From Acidobacteriota bacterium (GTDB lineage Bacteria; Acidobacteriota; Terriglobia; Terriglobales; Acidobacteriaceae), in contig JAJZAL010000067.1 in the NCBI GenBank assembly GCA_021799405.1, positions 1-21,295 of the forward strand: a DNA stretch of 21,295 nt, read 5' to 3'. The position numbers and the translations under genes were made by a program. The first letter of the stretch is position 1. Every line of letters begins with the position of its first letter. Positions 7,786 through 15,863 of this stretch are shown piece by piece. A model generated the notes under the pieces. It saw only the letters and a program-made list of their open reading frames with translations. It was not told the origin of the DNA and made no database searches.

Positions 7786-10005
7786 TTACCGCAAAAATGC
7801 CTCCGTCAAACCGCCGTCCACGGGAATCAGATGGCCAGTGGTACACCGCGAGTGGGGACCAGCCAGAAAGAGGATCGCCTCGGCGCAGTCAGCCGGCTCT
7901 ATCTCTTTGTTCGTCAGCGTGCGCTCCGCGTAGAACGCAGCCAGCCGGCTGCGCAGCTCCTCGTCGCTGAATGACTCCTGGAACGGAATATTGTACTTGG
8001 TTAATGAGGCGCGCACGCGGTCACGCGGAAACATGGTGGAACCCTTGACCACCGTGGCCGGGCTGATGCCGTTGACGCGAACATTCGGCCCGAGTCCTAC
8101 GGCCAGTTCACGGATGAGATGCGAAAGAGCAGCCTTGCTTACGTCATAGGCTTCGCTGCCGCGCTTGGCTACGACCGCGTTGGCTGAACTGGTAAAGACG
8201 ATCGTTCCATGCAGGCCCTGTTCCTCAAAGATCTTGGCGACCTCATCGGCGAGCAGGTAGTTGGCCGTTACATTCACATCGAATGTCGTGCCCCAAATCG
8301 AATCCGGGAAGATGCCGTCGGGGGTGGTCGCGTAGATCGCAGCAGTGTTCACCAGAATGTCGACACCGCCAAAAGCGGCCACCGCCGCCTTGAGCATACT
8401 CACAATCGCTTCGCGGCTGCGAATATCCACGCCCGAGCTGACCAGGAACTCCCGCGAGGTGACCGCTTCAAGTTCGGACGTAACCTTGGCCGCTCCGGCT
8501 TCGTCGCGATCGGCAACGATCACATGGGCGCCACGGCTGGCTGCCAGGAAGGCCACTTCACGACCAATTCCGTTGGCTCCTCCAATGACGACGGCCACAC
8601 GGCGGCTGAACTCCTTTTCCGCCGGCTGGCGCCGGATCTTCGCTTCTTCGAGCGCCCAGTATTCAATGCGAAAAGCTTCCGCGGCGGGCAGGGCGACATA
8701 ATTGCTGAAAACCTTGAAACTGGCCGGATCCATTTCATCCCCGCACTGCGGAACCGGACCCGGGACCGGGCCATCCGCCAGCAGACTGGCGCCTTCCATC
8801 ACATGAATGGCATTGGTGTAGAACTCGCCGGTAATCCGCGCTTCAGTCTTGTTCTTGCCAAAGCTGAACATACCCAGGCCGGGAATGAGAACCACCGTGG
8901 GGCTGGCATCGCGAATCGCGGGCGAGTCCTGCGTGGCAAAGGTGCGATAGTAGGCCCGGTACTGTTCGCGGTACTTGGCAAGCGCAACCGAGATATGCTG
9001 CTTCAGCGCATCAATACCCGACTCGGCCGCCCACGGCACGAACAGGGGACGAATCTTGGTGCGAATAAAGTGATCGGGGCAGCTTGTGCCCAGATAAGCA
9101 AGATCCTTGGCGTGTACGGAGTTCACGAACTGCAGTACGTCGGGAGCATCCGTAAAGCTGGCAATCCACCGGATCTGAGCGCTGATGCGGCCACGCAGGA
9201 AGGGCGCGATGGCGATGGCGATTTCCCTGCGGTCGGGCCGGGTTGGAACCGCTTCACCGCCGAAGCGAACCGCTCCCTTGGCAATCCCATGGCGCTCGAT
9301 AAACTGGCCGATCTGGTCAATGACGGTCAGCGTGTTCAGGTAGCACTCGCGCTGCGTCTCGCCCCAGGTGAAAAGTCCGTGGCCGCCCAGAACAATGCCG
9401 TCACAACCGGGATTTTCAGCCACGGCACGCTTCATCATCATGGCCAGCTCAAAGCCGGGACGCTGCCAGGGCAGCCAGATCAGCGAGTGACCGAACTCGC
9501 GGTTGAACTCCTCCATTTTGGCTTTGCCATTCGCCGATGCCGCCAGCGCAATGCCCCAGTCCGGATGGAGATGGTCCACATGAGGAAACGGAAGAAAACC
9601 GTGCAGAGGAGTGTCAATCGAAGCGACGACAGGATTGTTCCGGAAGGTGCACAGCGGATACATATCCACCATCGCGTCCTCGGTATCGGTGCCTTTATAG
9701 CTCCGCTCCAGGGCCAGCAGTTTCTCCTGGTAAAGGGTGGCGAAACCGGTGCGCTTGATGCTGCCCAGATCGCCGCCGGAGCCCTTTACCCAAAGAACTT
9801 CAATCGGCTCGCCGGTCAGGGGATCGGTCTCCTGGATCTTCGAGCTGGTATTTCCGCCGGCAAAGTTGGTGATGCGCAGGTCAGAGCCAAGCAGGTTGGA
9901 ACGATAGCGCAGTAGCTCGCCCTCGTCCAGAGTATTGGCAATCTCTTGATTCCAGCGGTCTTCAAGGAATTTAAGTACAGGGGAAGCAGTCGTTGCAAGG
10001 GTCAT
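7786..10005 (-). CDS. rhaEW: Bifunctional rhamnulose-1-phosphate aldolase / L-lactaldehyde dehydrogenase (SDR)
   Basis: A 739-residue fusion. The N-terminal part (about 1-430) is a class II aldolase/adducin-type domain with NFAGGNTSSK, the metal-binding HVDHLHPDWG (histidines near 142, 145 and 147) and GGHGLFTWG. The C-terminal part (about 465-739) is a short-chain dehydrogenase with the Rossmann loop GGANGIG (about 474-480) and the catalytic YDVSK (about 619-623). RhaEW-type proteins are known to cleave rhamnulose-1-phosphate to DHAP and L-lactaldehyde and to oxidise the lactaldehyde to L-lactate. I chose the ATG at 10005 (MTLATTASPV), the usual N-terminus; the frame stays open to an ATG at 10050 (MILTRHLYF), which would add 15 residues. 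It lies between the regulator and rhaB in the same orientation. Confidence 0.92.
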   Translation of the reverse strand: MTLATTASPVLKFLEDRWNQEIANTLDEGELLRYRSNLLGSDLRITNFAGGNTSSKIQETDPLTGEPIEVLWVKGSGGDLGSIKRTGFATLYQEKLLALERSYKGTDTEDAMVDMYPLCTFRNNPVVASIDTPLHGFLPFPHVDHLHPDWGIALAASANGKAKMEEFNREFGHSLIWLPWQRPGFELAMMMKRAVAENPGCDGIVLGGHGLFTWGETQRECYLNTLTVIDQIGQFIERHGIAKGAVRFGGEAVPTRPDRREIAIAIAPFLRGRISAQIRWIASFTDAPDVLQFVNSVHAKDLAYLGTSCPDHFIRTKIRPLFVPWAAESGIDALKQHISVALAKYREQYRAYYRTFATQDSPAIRDASPTVVLIPGLGMFSFGKNKTEARITGEFYTNAIHVMEGASLLADGPVPGPVPQCGDEMDPASFKVFSNYVALPAAEAFRIEYWALEEAKIRRQPAEKEFSRRVAVVIGGANGIGREVAFLAASRGAHVIVADRDEAGAAKVTSELEAVTSREFLVSSGVDIRSREAIVSMLKAAVAAFGGVDILVNTAAIYATTPDGIFPDSIWGTTFDVNVTANYLLADEVAKIFEEQGLHGTIVFTSSANAVVAKRGSEAYDVSKAALSHLIRELAVGLGPNVRVNGISPATVVKGSTMFPRDRVRASLTKYNIPFQESFSDEELRSRLAAFYAERTLTNKEIEPADCAEAILFLAGPHSRCTTGHLIPVDGGLTEAFLR

Positions 10006-10125
10006 GAAATTCACTCTTTTAGGGAAGTACAGATGTCTGGTTAAAATCATACGCCCTTGGGCATGCGAGAGGCAGAGATCCGCATCGCCGGCAAAGGAGC
10101 ACGAGAGAGATTCTGGCGCTTCTTC

Positions 10126-11226
10126 TCAGGTTGCGTCGTCCGCGTCCAGATTCTCAGGAGTCACGGCGCGATGACGCGCGTAGTTGTAAGGAGGCACACT
10201 ATAGCCCCGCAGGAGGGCAATGCCAAGTTGAATGAGGCGCGGACCGTAAGTCTCAACCCCGTGCGAGATCGAACCGATGATGGCACTTTTGCCTGAACGC
10301 ATCTCCGCAAGCACATCGGGGATGCAATCCTGGCCAACGATGGCAAAGTCCGATTCACAGCCCAACTCACGAACCGCATCCAGAACGCCCAGGGCGCTGG
10401 AATCGGTCGCGGCCGCAACCAGAACATGCTGGCCCTTTTTATATGAATTCAGCGCACGCTTCATTGCCGAACGGCTTGGCTCACGCATGCCCCGGCCTTC
10501 GATCTCGATGAATCGATCAGACGGCAAGTCCTTGAACCGCGCGCGGATTCCGTCAAAGCTGCCTGTGATGCGGCTCTGCACAAAGCTGCCCGCCTCGCTG
10601 AAGCCAACGCCGATCACCTTATCGACCTTGCCTTTCCATTTGCTCAGCGCATGCTGGGCCAGCAATGCTCCCGCTTCGTATCCCGCTTCGAAATTATCCA
10701 CCCCGAAATAAGTAGAGTTCGGGTGGGGCACATCGATGGCTACGAGCGGAATATCGGCGTTTTTGAAGATGCGAGCCACGCGCGGCGCCACCGCTTCCTC
10801 CACTTGGAATTCGAGCACCAGGTCCACCCGCTTGGCCACAAACTCTTCGGCATTCTGGATGGCAACGTTGGCGTCGTAGCGGTTGTCGAGGATATGCAGT
10901 TCGACGCCGGCCGCCGCTGCCGCCGCAATCACGCTCTGTGTGACCGCTACGCCGAAAGGCATCTCGCCGCTCTCTGTCGCAAAGCCAAAGCGCAGCCGCC
11001 GCGGCCGTGAAACCAGGCGGTATTGGCCACTCTGCGTCTGGGCCACATAACCCCTATGAACAAGCGTCTTGAGGATGCGATAGACACTGGTCTTGGAGAT
11101 TTGCGTCTTCTGGAAGACGTCTTCCAGAGAGACAGCCGCATGGCTCTGCTCCAGCAGCTCGATCACATCGAGCGCCTTCGACAGAATCGGAATCAGATAC
11201 AGCCGCTTAATCTTTGTCTTCGGCAA
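10126..11226 (-). CDS. IclR-type HTH fused to periplasmic-binding-protein sensor: probable rhamnose regulator
   Basis: A 366-residue regulator with a non-standard domain pairing. Residues about 10-72 form an IclR-type winged helix (ILSKALDVIELL, then ISKTSVYRILKTLVHRGYVA). Residues about 78-350 form a type-1 periplasmic-binding fold as in LacI/ribose-binding proteins (RFGFATESGEMPFGVAVTQ, ADIPLVAIDVPHP, YFGVDNFEAGYEAGALLA, FAIVGQDCIPDVLAEM). IclR proteins normally carry a GAF-like effector domain instead. No early ATG exists. I chose the TTG at 11226 because AGGGAG lies six bases before it; an in-frame TTG at 11253 is the alternative. The gene lies 51 bases after rhaI and 120 bases before rhaEW, inside the rhamnose block, so it probably senses rhamnose or a pathway intermediate. 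Confidence 0.85.
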   Translation of the reverse strand: MPKTKIKRLYLIPILSKALDVIELLEQSHAAVSLEDVFQKTQISKTSVYRILKTLVHRGYVAQTQSGQYRLVSRPRRLRFGFATESGEMPFGVAVTQSVIAAAAAAGVELHILDNRYDANVAIQNAEEFVAKRVDLVLEFQVEEAVAPRVARIFKNADIPLVAIDVPHPNSTYFGVDNFEAGYEAGALLAQHALSKWKGKVDKVIGVGFSEAGSFVQSRITGSFDGIRARFKDLPSDRFIEIEGRGMREPSRSAMKRALNSYKKGQHVLVAAATDSSALGVLDAVRELGCESDFAIVGQDCIPDVLAEMRSGKSAIIGSISHGVETYGPRLIQLGIALLRGYSVPPYNYARHRAVTPENLDADDAT

Positions 11227-11277
11227 ACCCCTCTCCCTTTGGGACAAAAACAACCGGAACTCCGGCCATGTCCTAAC

Positions 11278-12471
11278 TCAAGCGTAACTGCTGACCGCCG
11301 CGTGGCGGCTGCCTCTTTCCTGGGCGATGCGCTCCACATAGCCGCTGGCCCGCAGCGCCGCCAACGGATCGGCCGGCAAGCCGCGCGCTTCACGCCAGGC
11401 CGCGGCCAGCGGACGAACATCCTTCCAGAAAGCACCGCGGAAAAGCTCCTCGGCGGCAACCAGATCACACGATTGCTGATACTCGGCCAGCTTCTCCCGA
11501 TCAATCAGCGCGGCCTTCAGATACAGTTCCTGAGCCGTCACAACCGTCTGCACCATTGCTTCAATTTTCCCCTTCAGATTGTGGCTCTGGTCAATCATAT
11601 AGGCGACATCGAGATTCAGGCCATCGGCGGCAGCCGAGTGAATCTCATGGAAAATGCGGAAGATTTGATATGGATCAATAGAGCCCAGCGTCAGATCGTC
11701 GTCCGCATAACGGCGGTCGTTAAAGTGGAAGCCGCCCAGCATGCCCGTGTGCAGCAGCCAGGCCACAATCTGCTCGATGTTCTGCGTGGTGTAGTGATGG
11801 CCGGTATCCACCAGCACGCAAGCTTGCGGACCGGCATGGCGGGACAACTGCACGGACATGCCCCAGTCTGCAATATCGGTGTGATAAAACGCAGGCTCGA
11901 AGGGCTTGTATTCAACCAACAGCCGCTGGTTCGGCGCCAGATGCTGGTGAGAAGTGCACAACGCCTCTTCAAGCCAGCCAATGCGCTTGCGGATGCTTTG
12001 CGTGCCGGGATAGTTCGATCCGTCGGCCAGCCACAGGGAGATATCGCGCGCTCCCAGCGCCTTGGCAATTTCTATCGAGTCCAGCATGTGCGCCACAGCT
12101 TGCTGCCGGATGGCCGCCGAGGGATTGCAGAGCGAACCGTACTTGTACTCCTGGTCCTGAAAGAGATTGGGATTGATGGAGCCGGATCGGACCCCGAAGC
12201 GGCGCTCCAGATCGCGCACTGCGGGCACATCTGCAAGACCGTTCGGCAAGTCCCACAGCACATGGAGTGCCAGCGTAGGCGTCACGCCGGTCAGTCGGTT
12301 GACCTCGGCCGCATCGGCAAACTTCTCCTCAATCGTGGATGCGGCTGCCGTCTGTAAGAACTTGCCGAAGCGCGTGCCGGTATTCGCGAATCCCCAGGAG
12401 GGAATCTCAATGTGGAAAGAGTCCAGGGCTTTAAATGCCTGGTCGAAGATCGCCGATTCCGAGTTTGTCAT
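11278..12471 (-). CDS. rhaI: L-rhamnose isomerase, RhaI type
   Basis: A 397-residue TIM-barrel, metal-dependent sugar isomerase that converts L-rhamnose to L-rhamnulose, the first step of the pathway. It resembles the Pseudomonas-type RhaI rather than the E. coli RhaA. Likely metal and catalytic residues are Glu187 in LLVEYKPFEP, Asp222 and the following histidines in VDTGHHY, His249 in GGFHFNDRRY, and the Asp cluster near 257-259. Start chosen at ATG 12471, which has AGAGGT nine bases upstream. The frame runs on to 12513, but that would overlap lutC and add a non-conserved MRPAESG segment. It follows lutC by 38 bases on the same strand. Confidence 0.9.
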   Translation of the reverse strand: MTNSESAIFDQAFKALDSFHIEIPSWGFANTGTRFGKFLQTAAASTIEEKFADAAEVNRLTGVTPTLALHVLWDLPNGLADVPAVRDLERRFGVRSGSINPNLFQDQEYKYGSLCNPSAAIRQQAVAHMLDSIEIAKALGARDISLWLADGSNYPGTQSIRKRIGWLEEALCTSHQHLAPNQRLLVEYKPFEPAFYHTDIADWGMSVQLSRHAGPQACVLVDTGHHYTTQNIEQIVAWLLHTGMLGGFHFNDRRYADDDLTLGSIDPYQIFRIFHEIHSAAADGLNLDVAYMIDQSHNLKGKIEAMVQTVVTAQELYLKAALIDREKLAEYQQSCDLVAAEELFRGAFWKDVRPLAAAWREARGLPADPLAALRASGYVERIAQERGSRHAAVSSYA

Positions 12472-12509
12472 AGCGTTTTTACCTCTGATCGGGCCGCTTT
12501 CTGCCGGCC

Positions 12510-13193
12510 TCATTGCGGTGTTGGTCGCGCATCCCCTTCGTCATGAACAAGGATCACATGGAGGAAGCGCGGTCCATGAACTCCCTTAATGCGCGTCATT
12601 TCGATATCTGCCGTCGCGCTGGGTCCCGAGATGAATGTGGCCAGTGCAGGCGGCTGCGGGCAGCGGCGAAAGTACTCCGGCAAGGTTTCCACCACCTGGC
12701 TGGCGAGCAAGATGCAAAGGTGCCAGTCCGGCAGCAGCGAGAGCACCCGCCGGCCTTCCATCGCCGAGTGATGCAGTACGATCGTTCCCGAATCAGCGAC
12801 GCCGCAAAAAGCCGCCGTCACCACCCCTTCAGCCTTTTCGATCTCCGCGGTCTCCAGGCTGCTGTCCATCTTCCAGTTGAACCCCGCGGCATACCATTCA
12901 GCCGGCAATCCCACGGGCGCGGCAAACGTATGCCTGCCGCTCGACCCAAGCTGCGTGGCGATGGCCTCCGGCAACTGATCCGGCGTGCTCTCCACCACCT
13001 CCGCGTCGTATTCGCGCAGGCGCTCGATCATGCGCTCGACGCAGGCTTCCGCGCTCAATTGGCCGATGCGCTGATAGCCGCGAGGCAGCGCCGCGTAGCC
13101 CTCCGCAAGCTGGGCAGGAGCCTTCGCAACCGGCCGGGTAGTGGCGGCGATGCTGTCAAGAATTCGCTGCCGCGATGTGGCGGACGCGCTCAT
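12510..13193 (-). CDS. lutC: Lactate utilization protein C (LUD domain)
   Basis: A 227-residue LUD-domain protein, the small subunit-type component of the LutABC (LldEFG) L-lactate oxidation system. The domain covers the C-terminal two thirds, with EKAEGVVTAAFCGVADSGT followed by LLPDWHLCIL and ISGPSATADIEMTRIKGVHGP, where the GPSxTADIE signature is typical. The ATG at 13193 overlaps the lutB stop by four bases (ATGA), indicating translational coupling. The same frame stays open for another 167 codons upstream inside lutB, but that extension is out of frame with lutB and shows no LutC similarity. The protein acts at the cytoplasmic side with LutA and LutB. Confidence 0.93.
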   Translation of the reverse strand: MSASATSRQRILDSIAATTRPVAKAPAQLAEGYAALPRGYQRIGQLSAEACVERMIERLREYDAEVVESTPDQLPEAIATQLGSSGRHTFAAPVGLPAEWYAAGFNWKMDSSLETAEIEKAEGVVTAAFCGVADSGTIVLHHSAMEGRRVLSLLPDWHLCILLASQVVETLPEYFRRCPQPPALATFISGPSATADIEMTRIKGVHGPRFLHVILVHDEGDARPTPQ

Positions 13194-14650
13194 CGTGCCT
13201 CCTTCCGGCGGGCCGCCCACCATTCGTGAAAGGTCTGGCTGGGCAGGCCGCGCAGATCGCGGGTTTGCGTCCATTTGGCGCCTACGCTGGGCAGCGAATG
13301 AATCCAGCCATCCTTGCGCGTAAAGCAGCGCAACCCGATGCGCGCCATCCGCTGCGCGGCGTGGAAGAGCCAGGCGCGGGAAAAGATGAGATTCGCAATG
13401 CGCAGCCCCAGGTACATGGGGTCGAAGATGCGGCCCGCCCGCTTGCGCTCCTGATCCACCACCTGGTGCCGCAACTCCAGCAGCACTTCGGGGATATTGA
13501 TCTTGACCGGGCAGACCTCGTAGCAGGCGCCGCAAAGCGAAGAGGCATACGGCAGCGATTGCGCATGGTGCATGTGCATCAGTTGCGGCGTAAGAATGGC
13601 CCCAATCGGCCCAGGATAAACCGAACCGTACGCGTGACCGCCCGTCTGCCTGTAGACCGGGCAGGCATTCATGCAGGCTGCGCAGCGAATGCACTTCAGG
13701 GTCTGCCGCTCGACCTCCCGCGCCAGCATCGAAGATCGTCCGTTGTCGAGCAGAACCACATGGAAGCGCTGCGGCCCGTCACCCGGTGTCACGCCGGTCC
13801 AGAGCGAGGTGTAGGGATTCATGCGCTCGCCGGTGGCGGAGCGGGCCAGCAACTGCAGCATCACCTCCAGATCCTGGTAACGCGGCAACACCTTCTCGAT
13901 CCCCGCCAGTGTAATCATGGTCCGCGGCAGGGTAAGGCACATGCGGCCGTTGCCCTCTGACTCGACGATCGCCACGGAGCCGGTTTCAGCAATGAGAAAA
14001 TTCGCCCCGCTGATCGCGGTGGGAACCGTCAGAAACTTCTGCCGCAGGTAGGAACGGGCAGCGGCGGTCAGAGCCTCGGGATCGTCGGAGAGATCCTTGA
14101 TCCCCATCCGGCGGGCAAATATCTCGCGCACCTGGCTGCGATTCACGTGCAACGCCGGCACGACGATGTGGGACGGCTCCTCGCCGCCCAGTTGCAGGAT
14201 GATCTCCGCCAGATCCGTCTCGTAAGTGCCGATCCCGGCAGCCTCCAGAAACGGATTCAGTTGGATCTCGGCCGAGGTCATCGTCTTGATCTTGATCACC
14301 TCGCTCGCATTCTCCTTGCGCAGCAGGTCGAGGATGATCTGGCGCGCTTCGGCCGCATCGGTCGCCCAGTGGACGATGCCGCCGGCAGCCGTGCATTTGG
14401 TCTCGAACTCAGTGAGATAGGCGCCCAGATTTTCGAGCACATGCGCGCGCATGGCCGAGGCCGCCGTGCGCAACTCCTGCCAATCTGTCTTTTCCGTGAC
14501 CAGCCGTGCCCGCTTGGCCTGGATCACATCAATGGCGTGGGCCACGTTCTTCCGCAACTGCGGGTTGCGGAGCACCGGAAGAGCGGCCTGCGGAAATGGC
14601 GGCGCCAGTGCCGGATCCAGCACCGGGTGGGTTGGAGCCGCGTGGCTCAT
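13190..14650 (-). CDS. lutB: Lactate utilization protein B (LUD plus iron-sulfur domains)
   Basis: A 486-residue iron-sulfur protein of the LutABC complex. Residues about 60-300 form a LUD domain (SGANFLIAETGSVAIVESEG at 214-233). This is followed by ferredoxin-type cysteines C320, C323, C326 and C330 (CIRCAACMNACP) and C373, C376 and C380 (CGACYEVCP), enough for two 4Fe-4S clusters when arranged as in the family. A C-terminal LutB-specific tail follows. It should pass electrons from L-lactate oxidation toward the respiratory chain. The ATG overlaps the lutA stop by four bases and its own stop overlaps the lutC start, so lutABC are translationally coupled. Length is typical. Confidence 0.95.
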   Translation of the reverse strand: MSHAAPTHPVLDPALAPPFPQAALPVLRNPQLRKNVAHAIDVIQAKRARLVTEKTDWQELRTAASAMRAHVLENLGAYLTEFETKCTAAGGIVHWATDAAEARQIILDLLRKENASEVIKIKTMTSAEIQLNPFLEAAGIGTYETDLAEIILQLGGEEPSHIVVPALHVNRSQVREIFARRMGIKDLSDDPEALTAAARSYLRQKFLTVPTAISGANFLIAETGSVAIVESEGNGRMCLTLPRTMITLAGIEKVLPRYQDLEVMLQLLARSATGERMNPYTSLWTGVTPGDGPQRFHVVLLDNGRSSMLAREVERQTLKCIRCAACMNACPVYRQTGGHAYGSVYPGPIGAILTPQLMHMHHAQSLPYASSLCGACYEVCPVKINIPEVLLELRHQVVDQERKRAGRIFDPMYLGLRIANLIFSRAWLFHAAQRMARIGLRCFTRKDGWIHSLPSVGAKWTQTRDLRGLPSQTFHEWWAARRKEAR

Positions 14651-15399
14651 TCCGTCACCTCCGCCGGAGACGCCTCGGTACTAGCCAGAATCTGCGCCAG
14701 ATGAATCGTCTTCATGCCCGCATACTGCCGGTGCATGGCTCCTCCCAGGTGCATCAGGCAGCTGTTGTCGAGAGCCGTGCAATATTCGGCCTTCGTCGAA
14801 ACCACGTCCTGCAGCTTGACCGCGAGCATCGCCGAGGAAACCTCGCCATTCTTTACGGAAAACGTGCCTCCAAAGCCGCAGCAACGGTCCAGGTTCGGCA
14901 ACTGGACAAGTTCCATCCCGCGGACTTGGGCCATCAGCCGCCAGGGCCGATCCCCCAGATGGAGCGCGCGCAGGCCGTGGCAACTGGCGTGATACGTCAC
15001 CCGGTGTGGGAAATAGGCGCCCACGTCCTCAACGGCAAGCCGGTCAATCAGAAACTCACTCAACTCGTAAACCCTGGGCAGCAGGGCCGCGAACTCCTTG
15101 CGGAGACTCTCGTTCCCCAGCTCATCAAAAAGTCCCGGATACTGATCGCGGATCATGGCCACGCACGATGAGGAAGGAATCACCACTGTCTCCGCATCCC
15201 GGTAAAGATGGACAAAGCGCTTGGCCTGGGAAAATGCCTCACCCCGAAAGCCGGTGTTGGCGTGCATCTGCCCGCAACAGGTCTGCCCGGCATGAAAGCT
15301 GAGTTCTACCCCCAGTCTTTCCAGCAGCGCAACCACCGCCCGCCCCGTCTCCGGAAAGAGTGTATCGTTGTAGCACGTGATAAAAAGCGAGGCACGCAT
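14647..15399 (-). CDS. lutA: Lactate utilization protein A (CCG-domain subunit)
   Basis: A 250-residue protein with two cysteine-rich CCG domains, as in LutA/LldE and heterodisulfide-reductase-like subunits. The first has C9 and the pair C41-C42 (QTCCGQ). The second has C140 (YHASCHG), C173-C174 (DRCCGFGG) and C214 (NSCLMHLGG), which would hold an iron-sulfur cofactor. It works with LutB and LutC to oxidise L-lactate to pyruvate. A clear AGGAG lies seven bases before the ATG, and a promoter with an overlapping inverted repeat lies 43-71 bases upstream. It is the first gene of the minus-strand block, ahead of the rhamnose genes, which supply lactate through lactaldehyde. Confidence 0.94.
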   Translation of the reverse strand: MRASLFITCYNDTLFPETGRAVVALLERLGVELSFHAGQTCCGQMHANTGFRGEAFSQAKRFVHLYRDAETVVIPSSSCVAMIRDQYPGLFDELGNESLRKEFAALLPRVYELSEFLIDRLAVEDVGAYFPHRVTYHASCHGLRALHLGDRPWRLMAQVRGMELVQLPNLDRCCGFGGTFSVKNGEVSSAMLAVKLQDVVSTKAEYCTALDNSCLMHLGGAMHRQYAGMKTIHLAQILASTEASPAEVTE

Positions 15400-15441
15400 G
15401 ACCGTCTCCTGATTCTGGCGGGACAGCTAACAGAATACCGC

Positions 15442-15470
15442 AGAATATTCGATCAGGAAAGAATTGTCTA
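15442..15470 (-). promoter_or_regulatory. Sigma70-type promoter of the lut-rha operon
   Basis: Read on the minus strand, TAGACA (15470-15465, five of six matches to TTGACA) is followed after exactly 17 bases by TATTCT (15447-15442, four of six matches to TATAAT). Initiation near 15435 would leave a leader of about 36 bases carrying the AGGAG of lutA. This is the best promoter match in the window. Confidence 0.55.
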
Positions 15471-15479
15471 TTGCAATTC
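15461..15479. promoter_or_regulatory. Inverted repeat over the lutA -35 box, candidate operator
   Basis: GAATTG (15461-15466) and CAATTC (15474-15479) are perfect inverted arms separated by seven bases, overlapping the -35 element at 15465-15470. The spacing suits a dimeric regulator. The HTH/periplasmic-binding regulator encoded at 10126-11226 is the obvious candidate ligand-responsive protein, but this is inferred from position only. Confidence 0.4.
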
Positions 15480-15592
15480 ATCCACTTGTCGAGATGACAT
15501 GTTTCTTTTCCTGTCTATTCTATTTGCCCAATTTGCCGGCGCGTTCCTGGCCGGCCTACTTGCTATGTCTTTCGAAGTATGTTTATGAGCGA

Positions 15593-15609
15593 GCGGAGAA
15601 TAGCTCCGC
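15593..15609. repeat. Small stem-loop
   Basis: GCGGAG (15593-15598) and CTCCGC (15604-15609) pair across a five-base loop AATAG. It lies upstream of both divergent promoters and has no T-run. Function unknown. Confidence 0.4.
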
Positions 15610-15745
15610 CTCACCGGAAAATTAAAGCCGGCACGCCGTTCAATTGTGGACTTGCGCCGCGGGGCCATCTTCTCATCTTTTGCAAAAGCCGCAACCCGGC
15701 AGCGCAAATTCCCGTCTAATTGATTACGCTAGGTACTTCCCACTG

Positions 15746-15770
15746 ACCGGGAAAGGGTGCTCTTCCCGGT
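15746..15770. repeat. Stem-loop in the protease upstream region
   Basis: ACCGGGAA (15746-15753) is perfectly complementary to TTCCCGGT (15763-15770) around a nine-base loop. With a neighbouring hairpin at 15831-15863 it suggests a structured leader or DNA-binding dyads. No T-run follows, so it is not an obvious terminator. Confidence 0.4.
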
Positions 15771-15830
15771 TGTTCGTTCAAGCCTTCTTACCGCTTCAGA
15801 TTTTGAACCTGCAGTCTTTCCGGACGCACG

Positions 15831-15863
15831 GGCATGGACCATGGGCGGATCCGGTCCATTGCC
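15831..15863. repeat. Ten-pair bulged stem-loop upstream of the protease gene
   Basis: GGCATGGACC (15831-15840) pairs with GGTCCAT-T-GCC (15853-15863), leaving one bulged T and a 12-base loop. The arms are GC-rich and the structure would be stable in RNA. It lies about 220 bases before the chosen protease start. I could not match it to a known riboswitch class by eye. Confidence 0.4.

Noticed and set aside
7033..7974. 313-codon open frame on the plus strand
   Set aside because: It is antisense to rhaB and the end of rhaEW; no protein family features.
8209..9915. 568-codon open frame on the plus strand
   Set aside because: It lies entirely antisense to rhaEW, whose domains and motifs are unmistakable. 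The product shows no recognisable fold and is rich in Arg, Gly and His, as expected of a mirror frame in GC-rich DNA.
11023..12357. 444-codon open frame on the plus strand
   Set aside because: It is antisense to rhaI and the start of the regulator, both clear genes; the product has no recognisable motif.
13194..13694. Upstream extension of the lutC frame (167 extra codons)
   Set aside because: It runs inside lutB in another frame. The LutC-like part begins at the ATG at 13193, which overlaps the lutB stop in the usual coupled manner.
15468..15707. 79-codon minus-strand frame upstream of lutA
   Set aside because: No recognisable protein, no clear ribosome site, and it overlaps the best promoter in the window.
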